A DNA stretch of 64,000 bases from contig CAKOGP040000091.1 of the NCBI GenBank assembly GCA_933822405.4, positions 31,412-95,411 of the forward strand, read 5' to 3'. The notes under the pieces are model-generated. The model made no database searches. It worked only from the letters and a program-made list of their open reading frames with translations, and was not told where the DNA came from. This document shows positions 1-9,352 of this stretch, one piece after another. This stretch comes from Cylindrotheca closterium. Taxonomy: Eukaryota; Bacillariophyta; Bacillariophyceae; Bacillariales; Bacillariaceae. Position 1 is the first letter of the stretch. The number at the start of each line of letters is the position of its first letter. The position numbers and the translations under genes are program-made.

Positions 1-237
1 TTGTATCAGGATAACAAAAGCGCAATTTTACTGGAAGAGAATGGTCCCAAGAGCGTGGGCAAAAGAAGCCGAGCTATCAATATTCGTTATTTCTTTATCA
101 CGGATCAAGTTGAGAAAGGAAATGTTAAGATCAAATACTGTCCAACTGGCAATATGATTGCGGATTTCATGACAAAGCCATTGCAAGGTGAGAAGTTTTG
201 CAAGTTCAGGGATTGGATTCTTGGTCCACAGGAATAG
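1..237 (+). pseudogene. copia-A RNase H, C-terminal end (element cut by window edge)
   Basis: This is the last 78 codons of a Ty1/copia pol polyprotein. The RNase H motif YQDNKSAI carries a catalytic Asp near residue 3, and the tail has the copia ending IADFMTKPLQGEKF. The frame is open from the window edge to a TAG at 235-237, so this piece is not itself broken. It matches the tails at 24057 (plus) and 12045 (minus). It is followed by about 110 bp of 3' untranslated sequence with a purine tract ending GGCAGGAGTG, then the LTR at 351. Confidence 0.9.
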
Positions 238-350
238 GTCAGGCATATGTTCAGTATGTATATGTTCAAATCAAAATAGAAAACAAAATAAACAGTGAGT
301 TAGAGCATATCCCATTGCTGCCAATGGTGATTGTCACAATGGCAGGAGTG

Positions 351-773
351 CGTTGGGATACGATGAAATATGAGTTTTTATGTTCTGAGAAAAACTATTC
401 AAGATCGGATTTTGATTGTGATGTCAAACAATCTAATACAAGTGGAATATTGGTGTTGCGTACAATGCAGTTGGGAATATTACAAGATGTCCTAAAGTAC
501 TGTAATTAACACAGAGTCCTTGTAGAAGTTGGATTGAGTTCTTTAAACAAGGGATTTTCCTAATTCAAATTCGTTGAACTTACTTTTGTGATTGAATCAT
601 CAATTCAAGCCAAACATTAATCAAATAGGAACAATTTCACTCAAAGTATACCTAACACAGGAGAACTATTGTTGTGAAAGTGTTGGACAGTCAATTACAA
701 ATTTAGATTGCAGAGAGTTTGTTTTGAGCACTAAAGCCACTCATGATAGAGCACATTTTGCCCATTTCTAACA
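351..773 (+). repeat. copia-A 3' LTR (internally deleted)
   Basis: The start CGTTGGGATA replaces the family start TGTTGGGATA by one change, and the end is TTTCTAACA. At 423 bp it is shorter than the 508-bp family norm because of internal deletions near 400-440 and 480-520. The plus-strand RNase H end lies upstream, so this is the 3' LTR. The next bases (GTCGTGG) are flanking DNA and not element 5' sequence. Confidence 0.85.
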
Positions 774-1597
774 GTCGTGGTAAAATAAGTGGTGGGTCAT
801 GTGAAAAAACAGGATGAGTCAAAAGGCAAATTATACAAATACAATGTGAAACAATGATGTTGCAAACAAAAAATATCTTAGGACAGACCGTGATGGTACC
901 AGGAACCGCAAGTTTTCTCGAACGTGCGATTTGCATCCATTGAATTTGCACATACCCCTGTGAGGGGGGGAGTCTCTTGGTGCCATTGCTTTGAAACCCT
1001 CAAATCGATCGTGAACCCAAAAAAAAAACAGAAAAAAATCGTTAGGGCTTTGGTCGTGTGCCGATCAGGATTGGCAAAGAAACATCTAAATTATTTAAGA
1101 GCAGTATTGACAGTGTCGTGTAATTGGTCTATCCCAAACAATTTGTTTCCTCAACAACTTTTTTCCAACAATTCTTTCTCTAGCCAAACAATTTGTTTTT
1201 TGCCAAATGATTTGTTTTGTCACTAAACAATTTTTTCTCTCTCCAAACAATTTGTTTTGGTACCAAACAATTTTTCTCTCACCAAACGATTCTTTTGTTT
1301 TGTTTCCAAATAGGACAACGAATCCATGAAACACTATGGGAAATCAACCAAGGTCTATAATTATGTATCAAATTGTTTTGAGAATTTTATTTGGCGTCTA
1401 TCCTTTCTACAACATTGGAGATCGATCCTACGCAAAATCGGGTTGAGGTATCAAATCTTGCCTTTTGACAATATCATCATCCTCAAGGTGGCAAGGAGAT
1501 TAAATGGTTGCGCAAATGACCCACTATTAGGAAGGAAATGGCCCTATTGAAAGTGGCACTCCTATTGCCAAAAACAAATTAATCGATGACAAGAATT
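774..1597. other. non-genic stretch with a degenerate CAAACAATTTG minisatellite
   Basis: No convincing gene is visible. From about 1128 to 1315 the sequence is a loose tandem repeat of about 17-25 bp built on CCAAACAATTTGTTTT. A related run occurs at 10085-10260. The rest is AT-rich with A-tracts near 1018-1037 and no recognisable coding signal. Confidence 0.5.
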
Positions 1598-1801
1598 GAT
1601 GAAGAGTTGATGGTTGATCACATCATCAACATGCCTACCAACGCTGGGTCAACAGCTAGAGGTAGTAGAGATGGGACAAATGCTGGCATTGTTGAAGGTG
1701 GAAGGATATTGGACCAAGGCTAGCGCTTGCGGAGTACAGCATTTCAATTTGAATTCCTCCATACAAATTCGACATCACAGAAATTTATGGAAGTTCAAAA
1801 C
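1598..1801 (+). repeat. dispersed repeat, copy 1
   Basis: About 200 bp here match 9353-9573 closely, starting TGATGAAGAGTTGATGGTTG and ending near TTTATGGAA..TTCAAAA. One plus frame reads LMVDHIINMPTNAGSTARG, which looks protein-like, but no family is recognised. It may be a remnant of an unidentified element. The second copy carries a small insertion around TACAGGAGTAATATCATGCAG. Confidence 0.6.
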
Positions 1802-1818
1802 GATTCAAAAAATAATAG

Positions 1819-2055
1819 CCAAGAGGCAAGGGGCTCAAACCGTACAAACAACCATCAGATGGTGGCAAGGCCTTTGCAATAATGAGAGAAGCAATCTCTG
1901 CAGAATGGTTCAAGCCTTTTTCCTTTCCACTTCCTAAAGAGTTCAAAAACCTTATGAAAACAACTGTCAAGAAAATGTTTGTGTGCTTCAGTGGCCATTT
2001 TGGAGACCAAAGAAACAAATGCGCTCAGGCCACTTTGTACAAAGAAGAGAGATAG
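1819..2055 (+). pseudogene. unrecognised coding remnant
   Basis: An open stretch follows two stops (TAA TAG at 1813-1818) and reads GKAFAIMREAISAEWFKPF and onward to a TAG at 2053-2055. Its composition looks like real protein (Trp, Phe, Lys, Cys well spread), but I recognise no family and there is no ATG at the start. It is probably the tail of the gene whose earlier part may be the dispersed repeat at 1598. Confidence 0.25.
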
Positions 2056-2491
2056 GTATAATACAAAGATATCATTAGTTCTGCATCCATTTCCTCTTGG
2101 TGGACAATGACTGCAAGTCTATCAAAGTTCACAATTTTCGGTAGATTTCAATGGTGCAATCTTTCGTTGTGCATGGATTTTTTTGATTTTGTTCTTCTTC
2201 AATGCATAAGGTTTTTTTTGCTGATGCCAACAAGCCTCCAGGAGGGTGACGATGGAAATGGAAGTTTTGTGTTTCTTCCATTTGGTACAATTTCTACGAA
2301 AATTTAAAGGTACTATTCTAGGCATGATTTGTCACACATCCTACCAGAAACTTGGATTCTACGCAAATCTACGGCGAGTTTCCAAAAATTGATTTGGACT
2401 GTATGATGGGGCAAGATCATTGGGGGGACCAACCAAAGTCTGTTCAAAAATACCATAAACACCCCCTCTCTGATGAACTGAATATAATTGG
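2056..2491. other. no gene seen
   Basis: AT-rich DNA with short open frames only. Nothing matches the other elements in the window until the copia-A tail begins near 2492. Confidence 0.5.
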
Positions 2492-2566
2492 GATTTCATT
2501 ACCAAGCAGTTGCAAGGTGAGAAATTTTGCAAGTTCAGAGATCTAATTCTTGGTCCAAAGGACTAG
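2492..2566 (+). pseudogene. copia-A RNase H tail, decayed
   Basis: The frame reads DFITKQLQGEKFCKFRDLI and ends LGPKD-stop (TAG at 2564-2566), matching the pol tail at 1-237. Upstream sequence has lost similarity, so this is a truncated or heavily mutated 3' end. Confidence 0.75.
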
Positions 2567-2664
2567 TAGGTATGACAAGTATGTATATGCTCAAACAAGA
2601 ATACAAAAACAGAATGAGAGAATGTCCCATTTCAGCCAATGGTGATTGTCACAAGGCAGTAGTG

Positions 2665-3036
2665 TGTTGGGATATGACAAATTTTGAGTTTTTAGAGTAT
2701 CCAACTGCCGGTGTAATACGGCTGTAGAGGAATACCAATTAATGATTCAGTTATATATATATATACAAATTTTGAGTTTTTACGTTCCTTGGAAAAACTA
2801 TTCAATTACACACATGATCGGATTTTGATTATGATGTCAACATTTGATGCAAGACTGTCTGACAAGCAATATCCACACACGAGTCAAATGACCCTATACA
2901 AGTGGAATATAAATCCTCAGAAGTTGGATTGAGTTCTGTAAACCAGGGATTTCCCAGAGGGAAATTGTTCAACTCACTTTTGTGATTGAACCATCAATTC
3001 AAGCCAATCATGATGAAACAGGAGCAATTTCACTCA
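2665..3036 (+). repeat. copia-A LTR, 3'-truncated, with an internal insertion
   Basis: It begins TGTTGGGATATGAC after the family's purine tract and matches other copies up to CAATTTCACTCA, where similarity stops. The last ~150 bp of the LTR are missing. Between about 2696 and 2763 there is extra sequence containing a (TA)n run. It is flanked by a direct repeat, ACAAATTTTGAGTTTTTA, seen at about 2677 and again at about 2764. This is the most diverged LTR in the window, so probably the oldest. Confidence 0.75.
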
Positions 3037-3795
3037 TGCACCTTTTTGTAGGCTGAGTGGCAGATGGACGGTTAAGAAAACTTTGATTATGATGATGCTC
3101 ACAATTCAATCAAAGAGCCATGCATGTTCCTTTTCAAGAAATCAATGAACATACAAAATTGTTTCAGATCTTGTTTCCTATTTGCTCATGAAGAGCTTTG
3201 GCCTTAGCTTTGAGTCTTCTCTGAAGTTTGGAACCTTATCATCCATTGATTCGCAAGTGTCCATATATTAGACTCGCTACATATTTAATGTCTTCAACAA
3301 GCCAAACCCTATTATCCAATATTTTTCATCACTTGTTGTCATCAATGTTGATGAGACATGATAAATCAATCAAATCACAGTACAACAGAGTATAATTCAC
3401 TGTTGTGCAATCTGCTCCTTCTCAAGTGTCTGTGATTGATCATCGTCTTTCGCAGAGATTGCCACATCAATGTTCTCAACCAGCTTTCCACTGATGATAC
3501 ATGTACTATTGATGCAAGTGTCAGCTATAATATTGAGCTTCTTGCAGCATCCGTTCTTCCCAAAGCCTTCATTGCTGGTTGTAGGAAGGAAGTTGCCTTT
3601 GCTAAGAGTTACAAAAGCCCATGGAAGACATGACCTATTGGTAGCCTACTCTATGGTTAAGTGAAATGGCTTGATCAAAACCTCCAATTTTCGAAAATCC
3701 ATGCACAACCCATCATCTCTTGAATTTCGAATTGAAGAGGAAAATTTGACATGATAACGTTTAGACAGCGTTGTGGAAATAGTCACAAAGGCACT
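3037..3795. other. intergenic, no gene seen
   Basis: This stretch lies downstream of the glycosyltransferase stop codon (3' side of a minus-strand gene). No repeat match or coding signal was recognised. It presumably holds the gene's 3' UTR and terminator, which I cannot delimit. Confidence 0.45.
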
Positions 3796-5043
3796 TTATC
3801 TCAAAACAGACATGGTCGCCTTGCCAATTAGACTGTGAAGCAGTGACCCCCAGCGCACTCCCTTGTTCCACCATCTGACATGAGAAAATTCATCCGGTCC
3901 CTCGTAGTCCCTAGCGTCAATTGAATGCAAAGTGTCGTCAACATTTCGAAATAAGTCCGAGAACTTTGTAAAAATGACCCGCCCACATTTTTCATACCGG
4001 TCGATTCCAATGGAATCTGCAAATTCTTCGACAACCGGTATGCACCCAAACGGTGAGAATTCTGATAGTCGGTGATACTCACCTCCTGACTTTGAAGTGT
4101 ACGAGTGTGCAACAAGACATACTTTCGAGTCGGCATAGGCCTTTGCCATGGCTTGAGAGTCCAATGATACTTTCAAGGTCACTGTTCGGTTGGGATTCTG
4201 CTTTAAGAATTTTCTTTTCTCTTTTTGTAGCTTTTCTCGTCGTGCTGTCATGAGCCCAAAAAAGGAGACATCTATCGAGCGATTGGCAAATGAAACCAGT
4301 TGAAAAGGTTCATCTGATGGGACTAGTCGACTTGGATGTTGATGCATGATCGGCAACATAATTGTGGAATTGCTCCATCCTTTTTCCTGTAACATTCTGT
4401 AATTATAATCCGAAAACTCTACTATAATACAATTTGGCGATGCATGACAGTCGCCTAGCCGTGGACTGAGAATTTGCTCACTCTGAATTATTATGCGACT
4501 GGTATTGAAAAACAACGGATTTTCAATAGGGCACAAAGGGCGAAACAAGGTTTCTACCAAGGTGATATCTGAGCAATTTAAATAAGTCGGGAAGTTTTTT
4601 TCCTGTTTGAGACCGTAGCCCAAGAGCATAGAAGCCAATGACTTCTGATTGGATTTGAACAATCGCCGAGGAAAATTCGTATGAAAAGATGGATTCAGGT
4701 TCAGTACATGACGAAGCTTTTGAACTGCGGAAGACCCAGGAGGATTGGAATAGTGAAACATCTCAAGGGCAATAGAGTGCAACGAACCCTTCTCAGTCGA
4801 ACAAAAACTTGGATACTTCGATTTCATGTCGCGGTTCAAGAAGAGCTGAGCATGTCGATTGCTAACCAAAGGTGCTTGCTTTTGGATCCTCAATACAAGA
4901 AAATATATACAAACGGCAGCTGGAATTCTGAGAGCAAAAGCGTGTTTTGGTTTTATCGCAAGACCAACCTTAACTTGATTCATAGCCAAGTCTATCTTAA
5001 TTTGATTGATTGATAATGATGATTCAGCTCCCGTACCATCCAT
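3796..5043 (-). CDS. putative membrane-anchored glycosyltransferase (GT-B / CgeB-like C-terminal domain)
   Basis: An uninterrupted frame of 415 codons runs from the first ATG at 5043 (an upstream TTG at 5067 is unlikely in a eukaryote). Residues about 35-53 form a hydrophobic segment (AFALRIPAAVCIYFLVLRI) preceded by Lys/Arg, consistent with a type II signal anchor placing the rest in the Golgi lumen. Several N-x-S/T sites follow. Around residues 305-345 the block AKAYADSKVCLVAHSYT, then EYHRLSEFSPFGCIPVVEE, resembles the nucleotide-sugar-binding C-terminal half of GT-B enzymes such as CgeB/exostosin-like proteins. Donor, acceptor and linkage cannot be inferred. It is the only intact, non-transposon-like gene here. 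The start codon lies 38 bp from a gypsy LTR. Introns cannot be excluded, but none is needed. Confidence 0.65.
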   Translation of the reverse strand: MDGTGAESSLSINQIKIDLAMNQVKVGLAIKPKHAFALRIPAAVCIYFLVLRIQKQAPLVSNRHAQLFLNRDMKSKYPSFCSTEKGSLHSIALEMFHYSNPPGSSAVQKLRHVLNLNPSFHTNFPRRLFKSNQKSLASMLLGYGLKQEKNFPTYLNCSDITLVETLFRPLCPIENPLFFNTSRIIIQSEQILSPRLGDCHASPNCIIVEFSDYNYRMLQEKGWSNSTIMLPIMHQHPSRLVPSDEPFQLVSFANRSIDVSFFGLMTARREKLQKEKRKFLKQNPNRTVTLKVSLDSQAMAKAYADSKVCLVAHSYTSKSGGEYHRLSEFSPFGCIPVVEEFADSIGIDRYEKCGRVIFTKFSDLFRNVDDTLHSIDARDYEGPDEFSHVRWWNKGVRWGSLLHSLIGKATMSVLR

Positions 5044-5081
5044 CACAGGAACCCGGAGATGAGTCAAAATCCAAAACTCAC

Positions 5082-5317
5082 TGTAATGACCTTGGAGTGA
5101 CCTTGGAACTAGATTAGACCCTTTGGAGGTACAGACATAGCTTTAGGCCTAACTCTTACGTCACTCCTTTCTGTGGCTTTTTGAGAGACTCTATAACTTT
5201 TGTTGTGACCCATTCCTATCTCTTCTTCTAGGCTGGTTCACTATTAGAATAGCCATGAGGCTTAGATTGAAGACTACAAGAGTATACTCTCTCACACATA
5301 AGCAATTGCTGTTTGAT
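5082..5317 (+). repeat. gypsy LTR (copy 1)
   Basis: It starts TGTAATGACCTTGGAGTGAC and runs to about TTGATTTGATCA. It is about 95% alike by eye to the reverse complement of 50780-51012, the 5' LTR of the larger gypsy element. The exact 3' end is uncertain because the internal region is deleted right after it. It is head-to-head with the glycosyltransferase gene. Confidence 0.8.
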
Positions 5318-5330
5318 TTGATCAAAAAAC

Positions 5331-5924
5331 TTGAAGACCCTATTTATGCATCACAATATGCTTCCTGGAAATTGTTCCAACGTGAACGATGAGAACGTTC
5401 CGGGTCAAATTTGGAAGAGAAAGCTGGCACTGTTTTGCTCCTTTCCAATTGATTGGCAGGGAGATTTTATCAATTCGCGAAATGATCTGGCGAACAACGA
5501 TAATATTACGTGGAAAGATATTGTCAGTTGGATGACACAAAAGAAAAGAACAGTGGACAGGAAGAAACTTATGCAGGAGAGTTCTCATTGTCAAACTCGA
5601 CCTGGTAATCGCACAGGCGGTAGAGGCCTTCACCAAAGTCGTTTTGGTGTTCGACCAAGCAATGCTGGTCATCAACCATGTTCAAGAACCTCAAACTCTC
5701 CAAGATATTTTCAAGGGAATTCACAAGGTTTTCAATGTGGAGGCAGTTCCCAGCAACAGAACCAAGGACAATTTCAGCCAAGAAACCCCAACAATGGTGG
5801 CAGAGGCCGTGGATTCAATGGCCAGCACAGTGGATGCTCCCAAACTGGCCGCTTTCAGCCAGGACAAAACTATCAAGGCAGAGGCCAATCACAGCAACAA
5901 AACAATAAAAACTACTATGTCTCT
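5331..5924 (+). pseudogene. gypsy gag fragment (Gln/Asn/RGG-rich C-terminal half)
   Basis: 198 codons are open without a break. The first part (HNMLPGNCSNVN, GQIWKRKLAL, DWQGDFINS) matches the gag of the 45-51 kb gypsy. It continues into a Gly/Arg/Gln/Asn-rich tail (NGGRGRGFNGQHSG, QNYQGRGQSQQQNN) of the kind that binds RNA. About 460 bp of the gag 5' part are missing between the LTR and this frame, so there is no proper start. At about 5920 it is fused to inverted copia-A DNA, which supplies the stop. It includes the stretch broken at 49976-50060 in the larger copy. Confidence 0.75.
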
Positions 5925-6057
5925 TGAAATCTGGATGCACCGCAAATGATGCGTCGATCATCCATTGCTCAAAAATGAAAATACAAAACTAAAAATAAAC
6001 AGTGAATGAGAGCATGTCCCATTGCTGCCAATGGTGATTGTCACAATGGCAGGAGTG
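5923..6057. mobile_element. copia-A scraps: inverted RNase H bit plus 3' untranslated region
   Basis: Bases 5923-5965 are the reverse complement of the copia-A RNase H region (compare 37700-37740, plus). From about 5970 the plus-strand copia-A 3' untranslated sequence begins and ends in the purine tract GGCAGGAGTG before the LTR. A head-to-head junction a few bases long therefore joins three fragments of two families. Confidence 0.7.
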
Positions 6058-6565
6058 TGTTGGGATATGACGAAATATGAGTTTTTACGTTCCAAAAAGA
6101 AACTATTCAAGTACAAAGTTTTTGACACGTACAATCGGACTTTGATCGTGATGTCGGGATCCGACACAAGTATGCCGGACGCAAGTCTGTCAGACAATCT
6201 ACATCCACACAAAAAGGGAATGACCCTATACAAGTGAGATATTGATGTTGTGTACAATGCAGTAGGGAATAATACAAGATGTCCCAAAGTACTGCATCCA
6301 ACATAGAATTGTTGTAGAGGTCGAATCAAGTTCTGTAAACAAGGAATTTTCCAAGGGAAAATCGTTGAACTTACTTTTGTGATTGAATCATCAATTCAAG
6401 CCAAACATTAATCAAATAGGAACAATTTCACTCAAAGTATACCTAGACGCAGGAGAACTATTATCGTGAAAGTGTTGTACAGTCGATTACAAATTTAGAT
6501 TGCAGAGAGTTTGTTCTGAGCGCTAGAGGCACTCACGATAGAGCACATTTTGCTTTATTCTAACA
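6058..6565 (+). repeat. copia-A LTR, full length (508 bp)
   Basis: TGTTGGGATATGAC...TTTATTCTAACA, with short terminal inverted TGTT/AACA. It is a good reference copy for the family. It contains CTTTTGTGATTGAAT at 6374-6388, complementary to the sequence just downstream of family 5' LTRs (see findings). It is followed not by 5' internal sequence but by inverted gag. Confidence 0.9.
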
Positions 6566-6733
6566 ATAGTCAATCACTCTTTCTTCAGCATCTTTGTGCG
6601 ACAATCTTGCCTTTCCATCGTTTTCATCTTTCGTTGAAAATAGATGTTTCACAACTGTTGAACTCGAATTGCTCTTGACTTTCTGAGGAGTCACACGTCC
6701 TCTTCCACCACCGGCTGAAGAACGTCCCATCAT
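6566..6733 (-). pseudogene. copia-A gag N-terminal fragment, inverted next to the LTR
   Basis: The minus-strand frame starts at ATG 6733 (MMGRSSAGGGRGRVTPQK) and continues through VKHLFSTKDENDGKARLSHK to EERVIDY. It is the first ~55 codons of gag, Gly/Arg-rich, and it stops abruptly at the LTR end. It matches 17297-17459 (minus). Orientation is opposite to the adjacent LTR, so this is a rearranged piece. Confidence 0.8.
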
Positions 6734-6958
6734 GGAATTTTGATCCATCTTCATGCTTGCCATTATGTGCTTCCACAAATCAGACCCTGTATATTGATTG
6801 TCCCAATCAGCAAATACATATTGGTGAGCGATTGGAGGCAATTCTACTCATCGATGAGTTCAAGCTGATCCTTGTTATGGAATTATGATCAATCGTCATG
6901 TGTACAATGTGCTTCCACCATATAGGTCCAATATAATGATTGTTCCCATCAATAACTA
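6734..6958. repeat. decayed tandem repeat, left part (split by a transposon)
   Basis: About one and a half copies of a diverged 145-180 bp repeat, with landmarks GATGAGTTCAAGCTGAT and GTGCTTCCACCATATAGGTC. It resumes at 8838. Minus-strand translations contain recurring IGPIWWKHI-type segments, so a repeated protein-coding origin is possible but unproven. Confidence 0.6.
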
Positions 6959-8835
6959 CCAGTGCAAAACGTGTTGTCGTTCGTAAAAACGGCGTAATCT
7001 GTCCGTTTTCCAACCAAGATTTTGAGTTTACCAGATCACTTAGAGTAGCTTCTCCACCCCTTGGCCTTGTCTAGAAATGTCCAATCTACCTCAAGATGTA
7101 GTAAGAATGCTGGTAGGTCTATAATTGCGAGCTCGGCTGAAGGTCAATTTTTGGCCACAAACGACAAATGCAATTTTACGCAAAAATGTACTAGAGATAT
7201 GTGAAAAAAGAACAGATTTTCGGTGTAGTCTCAAATTCTCAAAATCAGAGCTCAACCATCATGGAATTCTCACTACCATTTGCAACTGCAGTCATATCAA
7301 GACGACAATCAGCCAACAATCCATCCCCATCAGATCCTTCCTCTATAACAGCTTCTGTTTCTGCTGCGATGCTGGCTCTTTCTGCAAAGACCATATTTAC
7401 ATACATCTCATCTTTGCCTTGATCAAGAAGATATCGTTCCATCAATGCAATCTGGAGATCCTTCCGCTTTGGGATATTGTCTGCCTTTGTCTTCCAAACG
7501 CTGAACCATATGGCAAAGCACCAATGGATTTCCGAATTGGGTTCAGCGATCCCTCCATCTTCTTGGCCTCCATCTCTTTGCAAGCTGCCAGCACGTTTTC
7601 TCCCAGATGGACTTGGCCGCTCTTGAAGATGCCCCCAGCAGTGAATCTTGAATCTTTCAAGAACCCTTCATGGGCGTTGCCGCATAGAGTAACCTTTCTC
7701 TTGCGCTCTTGCAGAGCCTCTTGGGCGCCAGCATTTTTGCGCATATATTGAACAAGATCAATCATGACTTCGCTATTGCCAACATTCATGTTGAGGAGCG
7801 CTAAGGGTCCAATGTTGTCAGCAGTAGCATTACAATCAACCAATTTGGGAGTTCCTGCTGTTCTGGGAGTTTGTGGAGTTCCAGAATCGTCCGATGCTGC
7901 AGTGGTTCGTTCGGGAGTGTTGACATGAGCCACCCGTGTATTCAAGATATCTGTGTCTTTCAACAGTCTCATGTCAAGATGGTACCATCCTCTTGCGATG
8001 ATGGCATGGAGATTTTGTTCTTTCCGAGCGAAGGATCCAGTCCACGCTTTGTGGATCAAAGGTATGATATCCGATCGCTTGATGTCGATACTTGGATGCC
8101 AAATCTTTTTTCTTTGCCACATCCTTGTTGGCTTGTTTGGTTGATCCCTTTGGGCGGCCCACTTTCTTCTTGTGCTCCTCCTCCTGTTGCTGTGCCACTG
8201 TAACAGCTTTCACTTTCTGTTGCTTAAGGATTCTTGTTTTCTTGCCTGTCACCATGTCCCTTGTCAACCACGGATAGAGTTTCTGCTTTTGTTCAAACAA
8301 AGCTCCGTATTCACCATAATGATCCTTAAAAGAAAGCGCTCTGGCTTGGAGATCAAAGGTATGATATCCGATCGCTTGATGTCGATACTTGGATGCATCA
8401 TTCTAATCTTGTATTCACCATAATGATCCTTAAAAGAAAGCGCTCTGGCTTGGAGATCAATGAGCATCCTGGCCATTTCTTCAACAATCGGTCTTCTGAT
8501 CCGCTTGGTCTCTACATCTGACCCCTCTGGAACTACTTGCATACGCCTCTTGCTTGACTTCCCCATGTTTCTTTCTATTTTATTGGTGGGAGATTTGAAG
8601 AAGAATGGGCTAAATCAGTGTCTTTTTTATGGTACTATTCTACGTATGCTACGTGATGAACGAAATTGAAAGAAACTAGCCAATCAGCATGTAGACTCCT
8701 TAAATAACAAGCTTCCTGCTGATCTGCTTGGATTTTTATGGAACCTTGTCGTTCAAGCTTGGCAACTTCGAAGGGGTGATTACGCCGTTTTTACGAACGA
8801 CAATTGCTAACAAACAACAACACGTTTTGCACTGG
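6959..8835 (-). mobile_element. DDE_1 (pogo/jerky-like, Tc1-mariner group) DNA transposon, internally deleted
   Basis: 1,877 bp bounded by terminal inverted repeats CCAGTGCAAAACGTGTTG. A second inverted block (TCGTTCGTAAAAACGGCG) lies further in; the right end has 20 extra bp between the blocks. Each end is flanked by TA (6957-6958 and 8836-8837), the target duplication of the Tc1/mariner group. The neighbouring tandem repeat has the uninterrupted site at about 9012-9023 (AACTACGTTATG), which acts as an empty-site control. It encodes remnants of a DDE_1 transposase and has lost the catalytic core. Confidence 0.8.
7245..8566 (-). pseudogene. DDE_1 transposase remnant: N-terminal part with AT-hook plus C-terminal tail
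   Basis: ATG at 8566 begins a basic leader (MGKSSKRRMQ). In the frame covering 8300-7974 there is a Lys-rich segment with an AT-hook core, KKVGRPKGSTKQ. A further frame (8122-7442) has RSDIIPLIHKAWTGSFAR and IIARGWYHLD, a block found after the DDE_1 catalytic domain in diatom-type transposases. The DDE core itself is absent. A possible C-terminal continuation lies in another frame to 7245. Frame changes occur near 8400, 8100 and 7490. A 47-bp segment is present twice (8055-8101 and 8351-8397). The element could move only with help from another copy. Confidence 0.65.
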
Positions 8836-8837
8836 TA

Positions 8838-9300
8838 CCTTATGGTGGCCGATTGGGCCATGGCCAAGGCAATTCTGATGAGTAGACCTTGAATCTATGG
8901 ACAAGTTGGTGAGTTCCAGCTGATGTTTGTTGTGGAATTTTGATCGATCATCATGCTTATAATGTGCTTCCACCATATGGGTCCAATATAATGATTGTAC
9001 CAATCAATAACTACGTTATGGTGACGGATTAGGTCATGGCCCAGGCATTTCTGATGAGTAGAACTTGGATAACTGGACAAGTTGGTGAGTTCTAGCTGAT
9101 GAGTCTTTTCAAATTTCAATCGATTGCAATGCTTACAATGTGGCATCAACCAATAAATACTCATGAGCAATTGGGTCATGGCCAAGGCAAGTCTGATAGT
9201 AGAAATTGAATCAATGGACAAGTTGGTGAGTTCTAGCTGATGCTTATTTTAGAATTTCAATGGATTGCCATGCTTAGAGTGAACTTCCACTATTCTGGAT
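8838..9300. repeat. decayed tandem repeat, right part
   Basis: Three further diverged copies; the landmark GTTGGTGAGTTC(C/T)AGCTGATG occurs at about 8903, 9082 and 9225 (spacing 179 and 143 bp). GTCATGGCC(A/C)AGGCA recurs with the same spacing. Together with 6734-6958 this makes about four and a half units before the transposon entered. Confidence 0.7.
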
Positions 9301-9352
9301 CTGCCTGATTATTATTCACCACTCTGGTGTTTGGCAAGTCTCTCGTATCCCC

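Noticed and set aside
7125..7751. 208-codon plus-strand frame
   Set aside because: It is antisense to the DDE_1 transposase remnant, whose minus frames carry recognisable motifs (DIIPLIHKAW, RGWYHLD).
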